Of a DNA stretch of 64,000 nt, positions 40,952 to 56,099 are shown in pieces. Positions within the stretch are counted from its first letter, which is position 1. Every line of letters begins with the position of its first letter. The position numbers and the translations under genes are program-made. The notes beneath the pieces were generated by a model. That model did not search any database. It saw only the letters and a list, made by a program, of their open reading frames with translations, and was not told where the DNA came from. The DNA is from Sambucus nigra (lineage: Eukaryota; Streptophyta; Magnoliopsida; Dipsacales; Adoxaceae): the NCBI GenBank assembly GCA_949130495.1, contig OX422211.1:339455504-339519503 (forward strand), written 5' to 3'.

Positions 40952-42638
40952 TGTAACACCCCGCCCGCCCAGGGAGAGCGAACGGAGAGTTACTATCGAT
41001 AAAATTAAACTAATCCACAAATAATAAGGTATAGAGCATCTAAATCCCACAATAAAATAAGAAACCACTATTCTCATCTTCAAATTAATACAACAAATCT
41101 CTCGAAATAATTACAACAATCCAACTATCTCGAAATTAAAATAAATCTCCAAATGCTCTATACATCAAAATAAATACAAGTCTTCTCATCTCTTGTATTA
41201 AAAATTCTTCCCAAATAATCCTCGCTAAAATCATCCCAATTGGTCCATAGCACTCAAATCCGTGCTCACTTGGCAACTAAGAAAAAGATGGGGAAGTACA
41301 CAATACGACATGAATATGCTCAACAAAGATGTTAGCGATGAACAAAGCGCAACAATACGACTACGAATACTCAAATCAAATAATGCAAATCTCAATAGCA
41401 TTTTATCAATAAATTTCTCAACAACACATTAACCGGAGTCACCAGGCCTCACCATATCGCGCCATACTTTATCAAGTAGCCAAAAAAGGAGTCTTGGCAG
41501 GTGCCCAACATCAGTGCCATATTAAAATCTCGTGAGAGCGTGCTCAAAACAACATGAATAACACCTCATGAATGAAAATAATTCCAACAATTATTTTTCC
41601 ATATTTCCAAGAATTTAACAATTCAAAATATGAGTTCAATTAACAAGAATTCAACGGAATAAACACTCGCGAGATTTCAGGAGCATATTGTGTAAAATCC
41701 CATACCTTAAACCACCAAAAAGAACCAACATGAATCATCGCATAATTCAACCTCAAAATCTAATCACACCATCACGTTCTTCTCGCGAAAATAATCAAAT
41801 CTCGTTCTAGCCCAAACTCGAGAAAACACCAAATAAGCCTTCTAATCTAAGGTTGAAATCTTGAATAAGTTTGGGGTTATGGTTTGTATATGAAAGGGAG
41901 TAATTTTGGAGAGGTCTTCTGGTTGAAAAGTTTGAGAAAAAGTGATTTGAAAATCCAAGCCACGAATTAGTTGATATATAAAGGATTAAGTGTTTGATTA
42001 AGAAAAGAGTTCTAATCAGATACAAACACTAAAAATTTTATTCCGGACGATCGGATCGTTGGAATCGCTTGAAATTTTAGTATGTTGTAGCGAACGGCGA
42101 GACATGACTTCTGACAAAAATTCAGCTTGATCGGACAGTCGGATTTCTAAAAATATAATTTTTACTAGAGAGTTTTATGTTTTGAGGACTCTTAGAGAGT
42201 TTTATGTTTTGAGGAGTCTTCTAAATAATAAAAATTCAATTAAAGCTCCATTTTAATTCCAATTCCGAAATCGTTTGAAACTCTCGCCTTTAAAAATAAA
42301 ATCAAACATATTTGAGGAATAAAAATAATTTTATCTCAAAATTTATTTTTCCTCTTTATTTCGAAAATACCCCCAAAATTACGCGGGTTGTTACACTTCC
42401 CCACTAACAATGGAATTTCTCCCTCGAAATTCGCCGAATACCTAACTCTCAAAAATCATCCCAACAATCTCCAAAAATAATCTCGTCACCAAAAATAATT
42501 TCCTCACATCTAATCTAGAGGCCTAACGCAAAACAATTCTCTAAAAATTTCTATCTCCAAATTCGCGCCACAAAAACGCAACAGACCCAAAAACCCAAAA
42601 CCCGAGGGTGGTCATATACCTAAGCTCTGATACCATTC
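40952..42638 (-). repeat. unit 22 (1687 bp), C, beta
   Basis: Counterpart of unit 27. Shares TCGGACAGTCGG (about 42131 and 50536). Confidence 0.95.
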
Positions 42639-44326
42639 TGTAACACCCCGCCCGCCCAGGGAGAGCGAACGGAGAGTTACTATCGATAAAATTAAACTAA
42701 TCCACAAATAGTAAGGTATAGAGCATCTAAATCCCACAATAAAATAAGAAACCACTATTCTCATCTTCAAATTAATACAACAAATCTCTCGAAATAATTA
42801 CAACAATCCAACTATCTCGAAATTAAAATAAATCTCCAAATGCTCTATACATCAAAATAAATACAAGTCTTCTCATCTCTTGTATTAAAAATTCTTCCCA
42901 AATAATCCTCGCTAAAATCATCCCAATTGGTCCATAGCACTCAAATCCGTGCTCACTTGGCAACTAAGAAAAAGATGGGGAAGTACACAATATGACATGA
43001 ATATGCTCAACAAAGATGTTAGCGATGAACAAAGCGCAACAATACGACTACGAATACTCAAATCAAATAATGCAAATCTCAATAGCATTTTATCAATAAA
43101 TTTCTCAACAACACATTAACCGGAGTCACCAAACCTCACCATATCGCGCCATACTTTATCAAGTAGCCAAAAAAGGAGTCTTGGCAGGTGCCCAACATCA
43201 ATGCTATATTAAAATCTCGTGACAGCGTGCTCAAAACAACATGAATAACACCTCATGAATGAAAATAATTCCAACAATTATTTTTCCATATTTCCAAGAA
43301 TTTAACAATTCAAAATATGAGTTCAATTAACAAGAATTCAACGGAATAAACACTCGCGAGATTTCAAGAGCATATTGTGTAAAATCCCATACCTTAAACC
43401 ACCAAAAAGAACCAACATGAATCATCGCATAATTCAACCTCAAAATCTAATCACACCATCACGTTCTTCTCGCGAAAATAATCAAATCTCGTTCTAGCCC
43501 AAACTCGAGAAAACACCAAATAAGCCTTCTAATCTAAGGTTGAAATCTTGAATAAGTTTGGGGTTATGGTTTGTATATGAAAGGGAGTAATTTTGGAGAG
43601 GTCTTCTGGTTGAAAAGTTTGAGAAAAAGTGATTTGAAAATCCAAGCCACGAATTAGTTGATATATAAAGGATTAAGTGTTTGATTAAGAAAAGAGTTCT
43701 AATCAGATACAAACACTAAAAATTTTATTCCGGACGATCGGATCGTTGGAATCGCTTGAAATTTTAGTATGTTGTAGCGAACGGCGAGACATGACTTCTG
43801 ACAAAAATTCAGCTTGATCGGACGGTCGGATTTCTAAAAATATAATTTTTACTAGAGAGTTTTATGTTTTGAGGACTCTTAGAGAGTTTTATGTTTTGAG
43901 GAGTCTTCTAAATAATAAAAATTCAATTAAAGCTCCATTTTAATTCCAATTCCGAAATCGTTTGAAACTCTCGCCTTTAAAAATAAAATCAAACATATTT
44001 GAGGAATAAAAATAATTTTATCTCAAAATTTATTTTTCCTCTTTATTTCGAAAATACCCCCAAAATTACGCGGGTTGTTACACTTCCCCACTAACAATGG
44101 AATTTCGCCCTCGAAATTCTCCGAATACCTAACTCTCAAAAATCAGCCCAACAATCTCCAAAAATAATCTCGTCACCAAAAAATAATTTCCTCACATCTA
44201 ATCTAGAGGCCGAACGCAAAACAATTCTCTAAAAATTTCTATCTCCAAATTCGCGCCACAAAAACGCAACAGACCCAAAAACCCAAAACCCGAGGGTGGT
44301 CACATACCTAAGCTCTGATACCATTC
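42639..44326 (-). repeat. unit 23 (1688 bp), C, beta
   Basis: AAATAGTAAGG near its start as in unit 28. Its middle carries CACCAAACCTCACC, CATCAATGCTAT and TTCAAGAGCAT as in unit 6, so it is a mosaic. Confidence 0.95.
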
Positions 44327-45982
44327 TGTAACACCCCGCCCAGGGAGAGCGAACGGAGCGTTACTATCGATAAAATTAAACTAATCCACAAATAACAAGG
44401 TATAGAGCATCTAAATCCCACAATAAAATAAGAAACCACTATTCTCATCTTCAAATTAATACAACAAATCTCTCGAAATAATTACAACAATCCAACTATC
44501 TCGAAATTAAAATAAATCTCCAAATGCTCTATACATCAAAATAAATACAAGTCTTCTCATCTCTTGTATTAAAAATTCTTCCCAAATAATCCTCGCTAAA
44601 ATCATCCCAATTGGTCCATAGCACTCAAATCCGTGCTCACTTGGCAACTAAGAAAAAGATGGGGAAGTATACAATACGACATGAATATGCTCAACAAAGA
44701 TGTTAGCGATGAACAAAGCGCAACAATACGACTACGAATACTCAAATCAAATAATGCAAATCTCAATAGCATTTTATCAATAAATTTCTCAACAACACAT
44801 TAACCGGAGTCACCAGGCCTCACCATATCGCGCCATACTTTATCAAGTAGCCAAAAAAGGAGTCTTGGCAGGTGCCCAACATCAGTGCCATATTAAAATC
44901 TCGTGACAGCGTGCTCAAAACAACATGAATAACACCTCATGAATGAAAATAATTCCAACAATTATTTTTCCATATTTCCAAGAATTTAACAATTCAAAAT
45001 ATGAGTTCAATTAACAAGAATTCAATGGAATAAACACTCGCGAGATTTCAGGAGCATATTGTGTAAAATCCCATACCTTAAACCACCAAAAAGAACCAAC
45101 ATGAATCATCGCATAATTCAACCTCAAAATCTAATCACACCATCACGTTCTTCTCGCGAAAATAATCAAATCTCGTTCTAGCCCAAACTCGAGAAAACAC
45201 CAAATAAGCCTTCTAATATAAGGTTGAAATCTTGAATAACTTTAGGGTTATGGTTTGTATATGAAAGGGAGTAATTTTGGAGAGGTCTTCTGGTTGAAAA
45301 GTTTGAGAAAAAGTGATTTGAAAGACAAGCCACGAATTAGTTGATATATAAAGGATTAAGTGTTTGATTAAGAAAAGATTTCTAATGAGATACAAACACT
45401 AAAAATTTTATTCTGGACAATCGGACCGATGGAAGCACTTCAAATTTTAGTATGTTGTAGCGAACGGCGAGACAGGACTTCTCACAAAAAATTAGCTTGA
45501 TCGGACGGTCGGATTTCTAAAAATATAATTTTTACTAGAGAGTTTTATGTTTTGAGGACTCTTAGAGAGTTTTATGTTTTGAGGAGAGCTCCATTTTAAT
45601 TCCAATTCCGAAACCGTTTGAAACTCTCGCCTTTAAAAATAAAATCAAACATATTTGAGGAATAAAAATAAATTTATCTCAAAATTTATTTTTCCTCTTT
45701 ATTTCGAAAATACCCCCAAAATTACGCGGGTTGTTACACTTCCCCACTAACAATGGAATTTCGTCCTCGAAATTCGCCGAATACCTAACTCTCAAAAATC
45801 AGCCCAACAATCTCCAAAAATAATCTCGTCACCAAAAAATAATTTCCTCACATCTAATCTAGAGCCCTAACGCAAAACAATTCTCTAAAAATTTCTATCT
45901 CCAAATTCGCGCCACAAAAACGCAACAGACCCAAAAACCCAAGACCCGAGGGTGGTCATATACCTAAGCTCTGATACCATTC
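44327..45982 (-). repeat. unit 24 (1656 bp), C, alpha, del; junction unit of the 8,405-bp duplication
   Basis: Through 45387 it matches unit 29 (AAAGATTTCTAATGAG, found in these two only). From about 45587 it matches unit 19 (GAGGAGAGCTCC deletion). The exchange lies between. Confidence 0.95.
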
Positions 45983-47669
45983 TGTAACACCCCGCCCGTC
46001 CGGGGAGAGCGAACGGAGCGTTACTATCGATACAACTAAACTAATCCACAAATAACAAGGTATAGAGCATCTAAATCCCACAATAAAATAAGAAACCACT
46101 ATTCTCATCTTCAAATTAATACAACAAATCTCTCGAAATAATTACAACAATCCAACTATCTCGAAAATAAAATAAATCTCCAAATGCTCTATACATCAAA
46201 ATAAATACAAGTCTTCTCATCTCTTGTATTAAAAATTCTTCCCAAATAATCCCCGCTAAAATCATCCCAATTGGTCCATAGCACTCAAATCTGTGCTCAC
46301 TTGCCAACTAAGAAAAAGATGGGGAAGTACACAATAAGACATGAATATGCTCAACAAAGATGTTAGCGATGAACAAATCGCAACAATACGGCTACGAATA
46401 CTCAAATCAAATAATGCAAATCTCAATAGCATTTTATCAATAAATTTCTCAACAACACATTAACCGGAGTCACCAGGCCTCACCATACCGCGCCATACTT
46501 TATCAAGTAGCCGGAAAAGGAGTCTTGGCAGGTGCCCAACATCAGTGCCATATTAAAATCTCATGACAGCGTGCTCAAAACAACATGAATAATACCTCAT
46601 GAATGAAAATAATTCCAACAATTATTTTTCCAGATTTCCAAGAATTTAACAATTCAAAATATGAGTTCAATTAACAAGAATTCAATGGAATAAACACTCG
46701 CGAGATTTCGGGAGCATATTGTGTAAAATCCCATACCTTAAACCACCCAAAAGAACCAACATGAATCATCGCATAATTCAACCTCAAAATCTAATCACAC
46801 CATCACGTTCTTCTCGCGAAAATAATCAAATCTCGTTCTAGCCCAAACTCGAGAAAACACCAAATAAGCCTTCTAATATAAGGTTGAAATCTTGAATAAC
46901 TTTAGGGTTATGGTTTGTATATGAAAGGGAGTAATTTTGGAGAGGTCTTCTGGTTGAAAAGTTTGAGAAAAAGTGATTTGAAAGACAAGCCACGAATTAG
47001 TTGATATATAAAGGATTAAGTGTTTGATTAAGAAAAGAGTTCTAATCAGATACAAACACTAAAAATTTTATTCTGGACAATCGGACCGTTGGAAGCACTT
47101 CAAATTTTAGTATGTTGTAGCGAACGGCGAGACAGGACTTCTCACAAAAAATTAGCTTGATCGGACGGTCGGATTTCTAAAAATATAATTTTTACTAGAG
47201 AGTTTTATGTTTTGAGGACTCTTAGAGAGTTTTATGTTTTGAGGAGTCTTCTAAATAATAAAAATTCAATTAAAGCTCCATTTTAATTCCAATTCCGAAA
47301 CCGTTTGAAACTCTCGCCTTTAAAAATAAATTCAAACATATCTGAGGAATAAAAATAATTTTATCTAAAAATTTATTTTTCCTCTTTATTTCGAAAATAC
47401 CCCCAAAATTACGCGGGTTGTTACACTTCCCCACTAACAATGGAATTTCGCCCTCGAAATTCGCAGAATACCTAACTCTCAAAAATCAGCCCAACAATCT
47501 CCAAAAATAATCTCGTCACCAAAAAATAATTTCCTCACATCTAATCTAGAGGTCTAACGCAAAACAATTCTCTAAAAATTTATATCTACAAATTCGCGCC
47601 ACAAAAACGCAACAGACCCAAAAACCCAAGACCTGAGGGTGGTCATATACCTAAGCTCTGATACCATTC
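45983..47669 (-). repeat. unit 25 (1687 bp), A, alpha
   Basis: Counterpart of unit 20 with private changes TTTCGGGAGC and ACCACCCAAAAG near 46709-46750. Confidence 0.95.
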
Positions 47670-49356
47670 TGTAACACCCCGCCCGTCCGGGGAGAGCGAA
47701 CGGAGCGTTACTATCGATAAAACTAAACTAATCCACAAATAACAAGGTATAGAGCATCTAAATCCCACAATAAAATAAGAAACCACTATTCTCATCTTCA
47801 AATTAATACAACAAATCTCTCGAAATAATTACAACAATCCAACTATCTCGAAAATAAAATAAATATCCAAATGCTCTATACATCAAAATAAATACAAGTC
47901 TTCTCATCTCTTGTATTAAAAATTCTTCCCAAATAATCCTCGCTAAAATCATCCCAATTGGTCCATAGCACTCAAATCCGTGCTCACTTGGCAACTAAGA
48001 AAAAGATGGGGAAGTACACAATACGACATGAATATGCTCAACAAAGATGTTAGCGATGAACAAAGCGTAACAATACGACTATGAATACTCAAATCAAATA
48101 ATGCAAATCTCAATAGCATTTTATCAATAAATTTCTCAACAACACATTAACCAGAGTCACCAGGCCTCACCATATCGCGCCATACTTTATCAAGTAGCCA
48201 AAAAAGGAGTCTTGGCAGGTGCCCAACATCAGTGCCATATTAAAATCTCGTGACAGCGTGCTCAAAACAACATGAATAACACCTCATGAATGAAAATAAT
48301 TCCAACAATTATTTTTCCATATTTCCAAGAATTTAACAATTCAAAATATGAGTTCAATTAACAAGAATTCAACGGAATAAACACTCGCGAGATTTCAGGA
48401 GCATATTGTGTAAAATCCCATACCTTAAACCACCAAAAAGAACCAACATGAATCATCGCATAATTCTACCTCAAAATCTAATCACACCATCACGTTCTTC
48501 TCGCGAAAATAATCAAATCTCGTTCTAGCCCAAACTCGAGAAAACACCAAATAAGCCTTCTAATCTAAGGTTGAAATCTTGAATAAGTTTGGGGTTATGG
48601 TTTGTATATGAAAGGGAGTAATTTTGGAGAGGTCTTCTGGTTGAAAAGTTTGAGAAAATGTGATTTGAAAATCCAAGCCACGAATTAGTTGATATATAAA
48701 GGATTAAGTGTTTGATTAAGAAAAGAGTTCTAATCAGATACAAACACTAAAAATTTTATTCCGGACGATCGGATCGTTGGAATCGCTTTAAATTTTAGTA
48801 TGTTGTAGCGAACGGCGAGACAGGACTTCTGACAAAAATTCAGCTTGATCGGACGGTCGGATTTCTAAAAATATAATTTTTACTAGAGAGTTTTATGTTT
48901 TGAGGACTCTTAGAGAGTTTTATGTTTTGAGGAGTCTTCTAAATAATAAAAATTCAATTAAAGCTCCATTTTAATTCCAATTCCGAAATCGTTTGAAACT
49001 CTCGCCTTTAAAAATAAAATCAAACATATTTGAGGAATAAAAATAATTTTATCTCAAAATTTATTTTTCCTCTTTATTTCGAAAATACCCCCAAAATTAC
49101 GCGGGTTGTTACACTTCCCCACTAACAATGGAATTTCTCCCTCGAAATTCGCCGAATACCTAACTCTCAAAAATCATCCCAACAATCTCCAAAAATAATG
49201 TCGTCACCAAAAATAATTTCCTCACATCTAATCTAGAGGCCTAACGCAAAACAATTCTCTAAAAATTTCTATCTCCAAATTCGCGCCACAAAAACGCAAC
49301 AGACCCAAAAACCCAAGACCCGAGGGTGGTCATATACCTAAGCTCTGATACCATTC
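47670..49356 (-). repeat. unit 26 (1687 bp), B, beta
   Basis: Counterpart of unit 21, sharing its two diagnostic variants. Confidence 0.95.
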
Positions 49357-51043
49357 TGTAACACCCCGCCCGCCCAGGGAGAGCGAACGGAGAGTTACTA
49401 TCGATAAAATTAAACTAATCCACAAATAATAAGGTATAGAGCATCTAAATCCCACAATAAAATAAGAAACCACTATTCTCATCTTCAAATTAATACAACA
49501 AATCTCTCGAAATAATTACAACAATCCAACTATCTCGAAATTAAAATAAATCTCCAAATGCTCTATACATCAAAATAAATACAAGTCTTCTCATCTCTTG
49601 TATTAAAAATTCTTCCCAAATAATCCTCGCTAAAATCATCCCAATTGGTCCATAGCACTCAAATCCGTGCTCACTTGGCAACTAAGAAAAAGATGGGGAA
49701 GTACACAATACGACATGAATATGCTCAACAAGGATGTTAGCGATGAACAAAGCGCAACAATACGACTACGAATACTCAAATCAAATAATGCAAATCTCAA
49801 TAGCATTTTATCAATAAATTTCTCAACAACACATTAACCGGAGTCACCAGGCCTCACCATATCGCGCCATACTTTATCAAGTAGCCAAAAAAGGAGTCTT
49901 GGCAGGTGCCCAACATCAGTGCCATATTAAAATCTCGTGAGAGCGTGCTCAAAACAACATGAATAACACCTCATGAATGAAAATAATTCCAACAATTATT
50001 TTTCCATATTTCCAAGAATTTAACAATTCAAAATATGAGTTCAATTAACAAGAATTCAACGGAATAAACACTCGCGAGATTTCAGGAGCATATTGTGTAA
50101 AATCCCATACCTTAAACCACCAAAAAGAACCAACATGAATCATCGCATAATTCAACCTCAAAATCTAATCACACCATCACGTTCTTCTCGCGAAAATAAT
50201 CAAATCTCGTTCTAGCCCAAACTCGAGAAAACACCAAATAAGCCTTCTAATCTAAGGTTGAAATCTTGAATAAGTTTGGGGTTATGGTTTGTATATGAAA
50301 GGGAGTAATTTTGGAGAGGTCTTCTGGTTGAAAAGTTTGAGAAAAAGTGATTTGAAAATCCAAGCCACGAATTAGTTGATATATAAAGGATTAAGTGTTT
50401 GATTAAGAAAAGAGTTCTAATCAGATACAAACACTAAAAATTTTATTCCGGACGATCGGATCGTTGGAATCGCTTGAAATTTTAGTATGTTGTAGCGAAC
50501 GGCGAGACATGACTTCTGACAAAAATTCAGCTTGATCGGACAGTCGGATTTCTAAAAATATAATTTTTACTAGAGAGTTTTATGTTTTGAGGACTCTTAG
50601 AGAGTTTTATGTTTTGAGGAGTCTTCTAAATAATAAAAATTCAATTAAAGCTCCATTTTAATTCCAATTCCGAAATCGTTTGAAACTCTCGCCTTTAAAA
50701 ATAAAATCAAACATATTTGAGGAATAAAAATAATTTTATCTCAAAATTTATTTTTCCTCTTTATTTCGAAAATACCCCCAAAATTACGCGGGTTGTTACA
50801 CTTCCCCACTAACAATGGAATTTCTCCCTCGAAATTCGCCGAATACCTAACTCTCAAAAATCATCCCAACAATCTCCAAAAATAATCTCGTCACCAAAAA
50901 TAATTTCCTCACATCTAATCTAGAGGCCTAACGCAAAACAATTCTCTAAAAATTTCTATCTCCAAATTCGCGCCACAAAAACGCAACAGACCCAAAAACC
51001 CAAAACCCGAGGGTGGTCATATACCTAAGCTCTGATACCATTC
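49357..51043 (-). repeat. unit 27 (1687 bp), C, beta
   Basis: Counterpart of unit 22. ATAATGTCGTC just upstream (about 49197) is shared with 40791. Private change CAACAAGGATG near 49732. Confidence 0.95.
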
Positions 51044-52730
51044 TGTAACACCCCGCCCGCCCAGGGAGAGCGAACGGAGAGTTACTATCGATAAAATTAA
51101 ACTAATCCACAAATAGTAAGGTATAGAGCATCTAAATCCCACAATAAAATAAGAAACCACTATTCTCATCTTCAAATTAATACAACAAATCTCTCGAAAT
51201 AATTACAACAATCCAACTATCTCGAAATTAAAATAAATCTCCAAATGCTCTATACATCAAAATAAATACAAGTCTTCTCATCTCTTGTATTAAAAATTCT
51301 TCCCAAATAATCCTCGCTAAAATCATCCCAATTGGTCCATAGCACTCAAATCCGTGCTCACTTGGCAACTAAGAAAAAGATGGGGAAGTACACAATACGA
51401 CATGAATATGCTCAACAAAGATGTTAGCGATGAACAAAGCGCAACAATACGACTACGAATACTCAAATCAAATAATGCAAATCTCAATAGCATTTTATCA
51501 ATAAATTTCTCAACAACACATTAACCGGAGTCACCAGGCCTCACCATATCGCGCCATACTTTATCAAGTAGCCAAAAAAGGAGTCTTGGCAGGTGCCCAA
51601 CATCAGTGCCATATTAAAATCTCGTGAGAGCGTGCTCAAAACAACATGAATAACACCTCATGAATGAAAATAATTCCAACAATTATTTTTCCATATTTCC
51701 AAGAATTTAACAATTCAAAATATGAGTTCAATTAACAAGAATTCAACGGAATAAACACTCGCGAGATTTCAGGAGCATATTGTCTAAAATCCCATACCTT
51801 AAACCACCAAAAAGAACCAACATGAATCATCGCATAATTCAACCTCAAAATCTAATCACACCATCACGTTCTTCTCGCGAAAATAATCAAATCTCGTTCT
51901 AGCCCAAACTCGAGAAAACACCAAATAAGCCTTCTAATCTAAGGTTGAAATCTTGAATAAGTTTGGGGTTATGGTTTGTATATGAAAGGGAGTAATTTTG
52001 GAGAGGTCTTCTGGTTGAAAAGTTTGAGAAAAAGTGATTTGAAAATCCAAGCCACGAATTAGTTGATATATAAAGGATTAAGTGTTTGATTAAGAAAAGA
52101 GTTCTAATCAGATACAAACACTAAAAATTTTATTCCGGACGATCGGATCGTTGGAATCGCTTGAAATTTTAGTATGTTGTAGCGAACGGCGAGACATGAC
52201 TTCTGACAAAAATTCAGCTTGATCGGACGGTCGGATTTCTAAAAATATAATTTTTACTAGAGAGTTTTATGTTTTGAGGACTCTTAGAGAGTTTTATGTT
52301 TTGAGGAGTCTTCTAAATAATAAAAATTCAATTAAAGCTCCATTTTAATTCCAATTCCGAAATCGTTTGAAACTCTCGCCTTTAAAAATAAAATCAAACA
52401 TATTTGAGGAATAAAAATAATTTTATCTCAAAATTTATTTTTCCTCTTTATTTCGAAAATACCCCCAAAATTACGCGGGTTGTTACACTTCCCCACTAAC
52501 AATGGAATTTCTCCCTCGAAATTCGCCGAATACCTAACTCTCAAAAATCATCCCAACAATCTCCAAAAATAATCTCGTCACCAAAAATAATTTCCTCACA
52601 TCTAATCTAGAGGCCTAACGCAAAACAATTCTCTAAAAATTTCTATCTCCAAATTCGCGCCACAAAAACGCAGCAGACCCAAAAACCCAAGACCCGAGGG
52701 TGGTCATATACCTAAGCTCTGATACCATTC
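51044..52730 (-). repeat. unit 28 (1687 bp), C, beta
   Basis: Starts with AAATAGTAAGG like unit 23 but its middle follows the GCCATATT / GTGAGAGCG pattern of units 22 and 27. Private change TTGTCTAAAATC near 51783. Confidence 0.95.
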
Positions 52731-54412
52731 TGTAACACCCCGCCCAGGGAGAGCGAACGGAGCGTTACTATCGATAAAATTAAACTAATCCACAAATAAC
52801 AAGGTATAGAGCATCTAAATCCCACAATAAAATAAGAAACCACTATTCTCATCTTCAAATTAATACAACAAATCTCTCGAAATAATTACAACAATCCAAC
52901 TATCTCGAAATTAAAATAAATCTCCAAATGCTCTATACATCAAAATAAATACAAGTCTTCTCATCTCTTGTATTAAAAATTCTTCCCAAATAATCCTCGC
53001 TAAAATCATCCCAATTGGTCCATAGCACTCAAATCCGTGCTCACTTGGCAACTAAGAAAAAGATGGGGAAGTATACAATACGACATGAATATGCTCAACA
53101 AAGATGTTAGCGATGAACAAAGCGCAACAATACGACTACGAATACTCAAATCAAATAATGCAAATCTCAATAGCATTTTATCAATAAATTTCTCAACAAC
53201 ACATTAACCGGAGTCACCAGGCCTCACCATATCGCGCCATACTTTATCAAGTAGCCAAAAAAGGAGTCTTGGCAGGTGCCCAACATCAGTGCCATATTAA
53301 AATCTCGTGACAGCGTGCTCAAAACAACATGAATAACACCTCATGAATGAAAATAATTCCAACAATTATTTTTCCATATTTCCAAGAATTTAACAATTCA
53401 AAATATGAGTTCAATTAACAAGAATTCAATGGAATAAACACTCGCGAGATTTCAGGAGCATATTGTGTAAAATCCCATACCTTAAACCACCAAAAAGAAC
53501 CAACATGAATCATCGCATAATTCAACCTCGAAATCTAATCACACCATCACGTTCTTCTCGCGAAAATAATCAAATCTCGTTCTAGCCCAAACTCGAGAAA
53601 ACACCAAATAAGCCTTCTAATATAAGGTTGAAATCTTGAATAACTTTAGGGTTATGGTTTGTATATGAAAGGGAGTAATTTTGGAGAGGTCTTCTGGTTG
53701 AAAAGTTTGAGAAAAAGTGATTTGAAAGACAAGCCACGAATTAGTTGATATATAAAGGATTAAGTGTTTGATTAAGAAAAGATTTCTAATGAGATACAAA
53801 CACTAAAAATTTTATTCTGGACAATCGGACCGATGGAAGCACTTCAAATTTTAGTATGTTGTAGCGAACGGCGAGACAGGACTTCTCACAAAAAATGAGC
53901 TTGATCGGACGGTCGGATTTCTAAAAATATAATTTTTACTAGAGAGTTTTATGTTTTGAGGACTCTTAGAGAGTTTTATGTTTTGAGGAGTCTTCTAAAT
54001 AATAAAAATTCAATTAAAGCTCCATTTTAATTCCAATTCCGAAATCGTTTGAAACTCTCGCCTTTAAAAATAAAATCAAACATATTTGAGGAATAAAAAT
54101 AATTTTATCTCAAAATTTATTTTTCCTCTTTATTTCGAAAATACCCCCAAAATTACGCGGGTTGTTACACTTCCCCACTAACAATGGAATTTCTCCCTCG
54201 AAATTCGCCGAATACCTAACTCTCAAAAATCATCCCAACAATCTCCAAAAATAATCTCGTCACCAAAAATAATTTCCTCACATCTAATCTAGAGGCCTAA
54301 CGCAAAACAATTCTCTAAAAATTTCTATCTCCAAATTCGCGCCACAAAAACGCAACAGACCCAAAAACCCAAGACCCGAGGGTGGTCATATACCTAAGCT
54401 CTGATACCATTC
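52731..54412 (-). repeat. unit 29 (1682 bp), C, alpha, no deletion
   Basis: Matches unit 24 through the AAAGATTTCTAATGAG marker, then lacks the deletion and continues as C-flanking sequence. It marks the right boundary of the 8,405-bp match near 53.9 kb. Confidence 0.95.
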
Positions 54413-56099
54413 TGTAACACCCCGCCCGCCCAGGGAGAGCGAACGGAGAGTTACTATCGATAAAATTAAACTAATCCACAAATAATAAGGTATAGAGCAT
54501 CTAAATCCCACAATAAAATAAGAAACCACTATTCTCATCTTCAAATTAATACAACAAATCTCTCGAAATAATTACAACAATCCAACTATCTCGAAATTAA
54601 AATAAATCTCCAAATGCTCTATACATCAAAATAAATACAAGTCTTCTCATCTCTTGTATTAAAAATTCTTCCCAAATAATCCTCGCTAAAATCATCCCAA
54701 TTGGTCCATAGCACTCAAATCCGTGCTCACTTGGCAACTAAGAAAAAGATGGGGAAGTACACAATACGACATGAATATGCTCAACAAAGATGTTAGCGAT
54801 GAACAAAGCGCAACAATACGACTACGAATACTCAAATCAAATAATGCAAATCTCAATAGCATTTTATCAATAAATTTCTCAACAACACATTAACCGGAGT
54901 CACCAGGCCTCACCATATCGCGCCATACTTTATCAAGTAGCCAAAAAAGGAGTCTTGGCAGGTGCCCAACAACAGTGCCATATTAAAATCTCGTGAGAGC
55001 GTGCTCAAAACAACATGAATAACACCTCATGAATGAAAATAATTCCAACAATTATTTTTCCATATTTCCAAGAATTTAACAATTCAAAATATGAGTTCAA
55101 TTAACAAGAATTCAACGGAATAAACACTCGCGAGATTTCAGGAGCATATTGTGTAAAATCCCATACCTTAAACCACCAAAAAGAACCAACATGAATCATC
55201 GCATAATTCAACCTCAAAATCTAATCACACCATCACGTTCTTCTCGCGAAAATAATCAAATCTCGTTCTAGCCCAAACTCGAGAAAACACCAAATAAGCC
55301 TTCTAATCTAAGGTTGAAATCTTGAATAAGTTTGGGGTTATGGTTTGTATATGAAAGGGAGTAATTTTGGAGAGGTCTTCTGGTTGAAAAGTTTGAGAAA
55401 AAGTGATTTGAAAATCCAAGCCACGAATTAGTTGATATATAAAGGATTAAGTGTTTGATTAAGAAAAGAGTTCTAATCAGATACAAACACTAAAAATTTT
55501 ATTCCGGACGATCGGATCATTGGAATCGCTTGAAATTTTAGTATGTTGTAGCGAACGGCGAGACATGACTTCTGACAAAAATTCAGCTTGATCGGACGGT
55601 CGGATTTCTAAAAATATAATTTTTACTAGAGAGTTTTATGTTTTGAGGACTCTTAGAGAGTTTTATGTTTTGAGGAGTCTTCTAAATAATAAAAATTCAA
55701 TTAAAGCTCCATTTTAATTCCAATTCCGAAATCGTTTGAAACTCTCGCCTTTAAAAATAAAATCAAACATATTTGAGGAATAAAAATAATTTTATCTCAA
55801 AATTTATTTTTCCTCTTTATTTCGAAAATACCCCCAAAATTACGCGGGTTGTTACACTTCCCCACTAACAATGGAATTTCTCCCTCGAAATTCGCCGAAT
55901 ACCTAACTCTCAAAAATCATCCCAACAATCTCCAAAAATAATCTCGTCACCAAAAATAATTTCCTCACATCTAATCTAGAGGCCTAACGCAAAACAATTC
56001 TCTAAAAATTTCTATCTCCAAATTCGCGCCACAAAAACGCAACAGACCCAAAAACCCAAGACCCGAGGGTGGTCATATACCTAAGCTCTGATACCATTC
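54413..56099 (-). repeat. unit 30 (1687 bp), C, beta
   Basis: First of four almost identical units. Private changes CAACAACAGTGCC (about 54970) and GGATCATTGG (about 55517). Confidence 0.95.
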
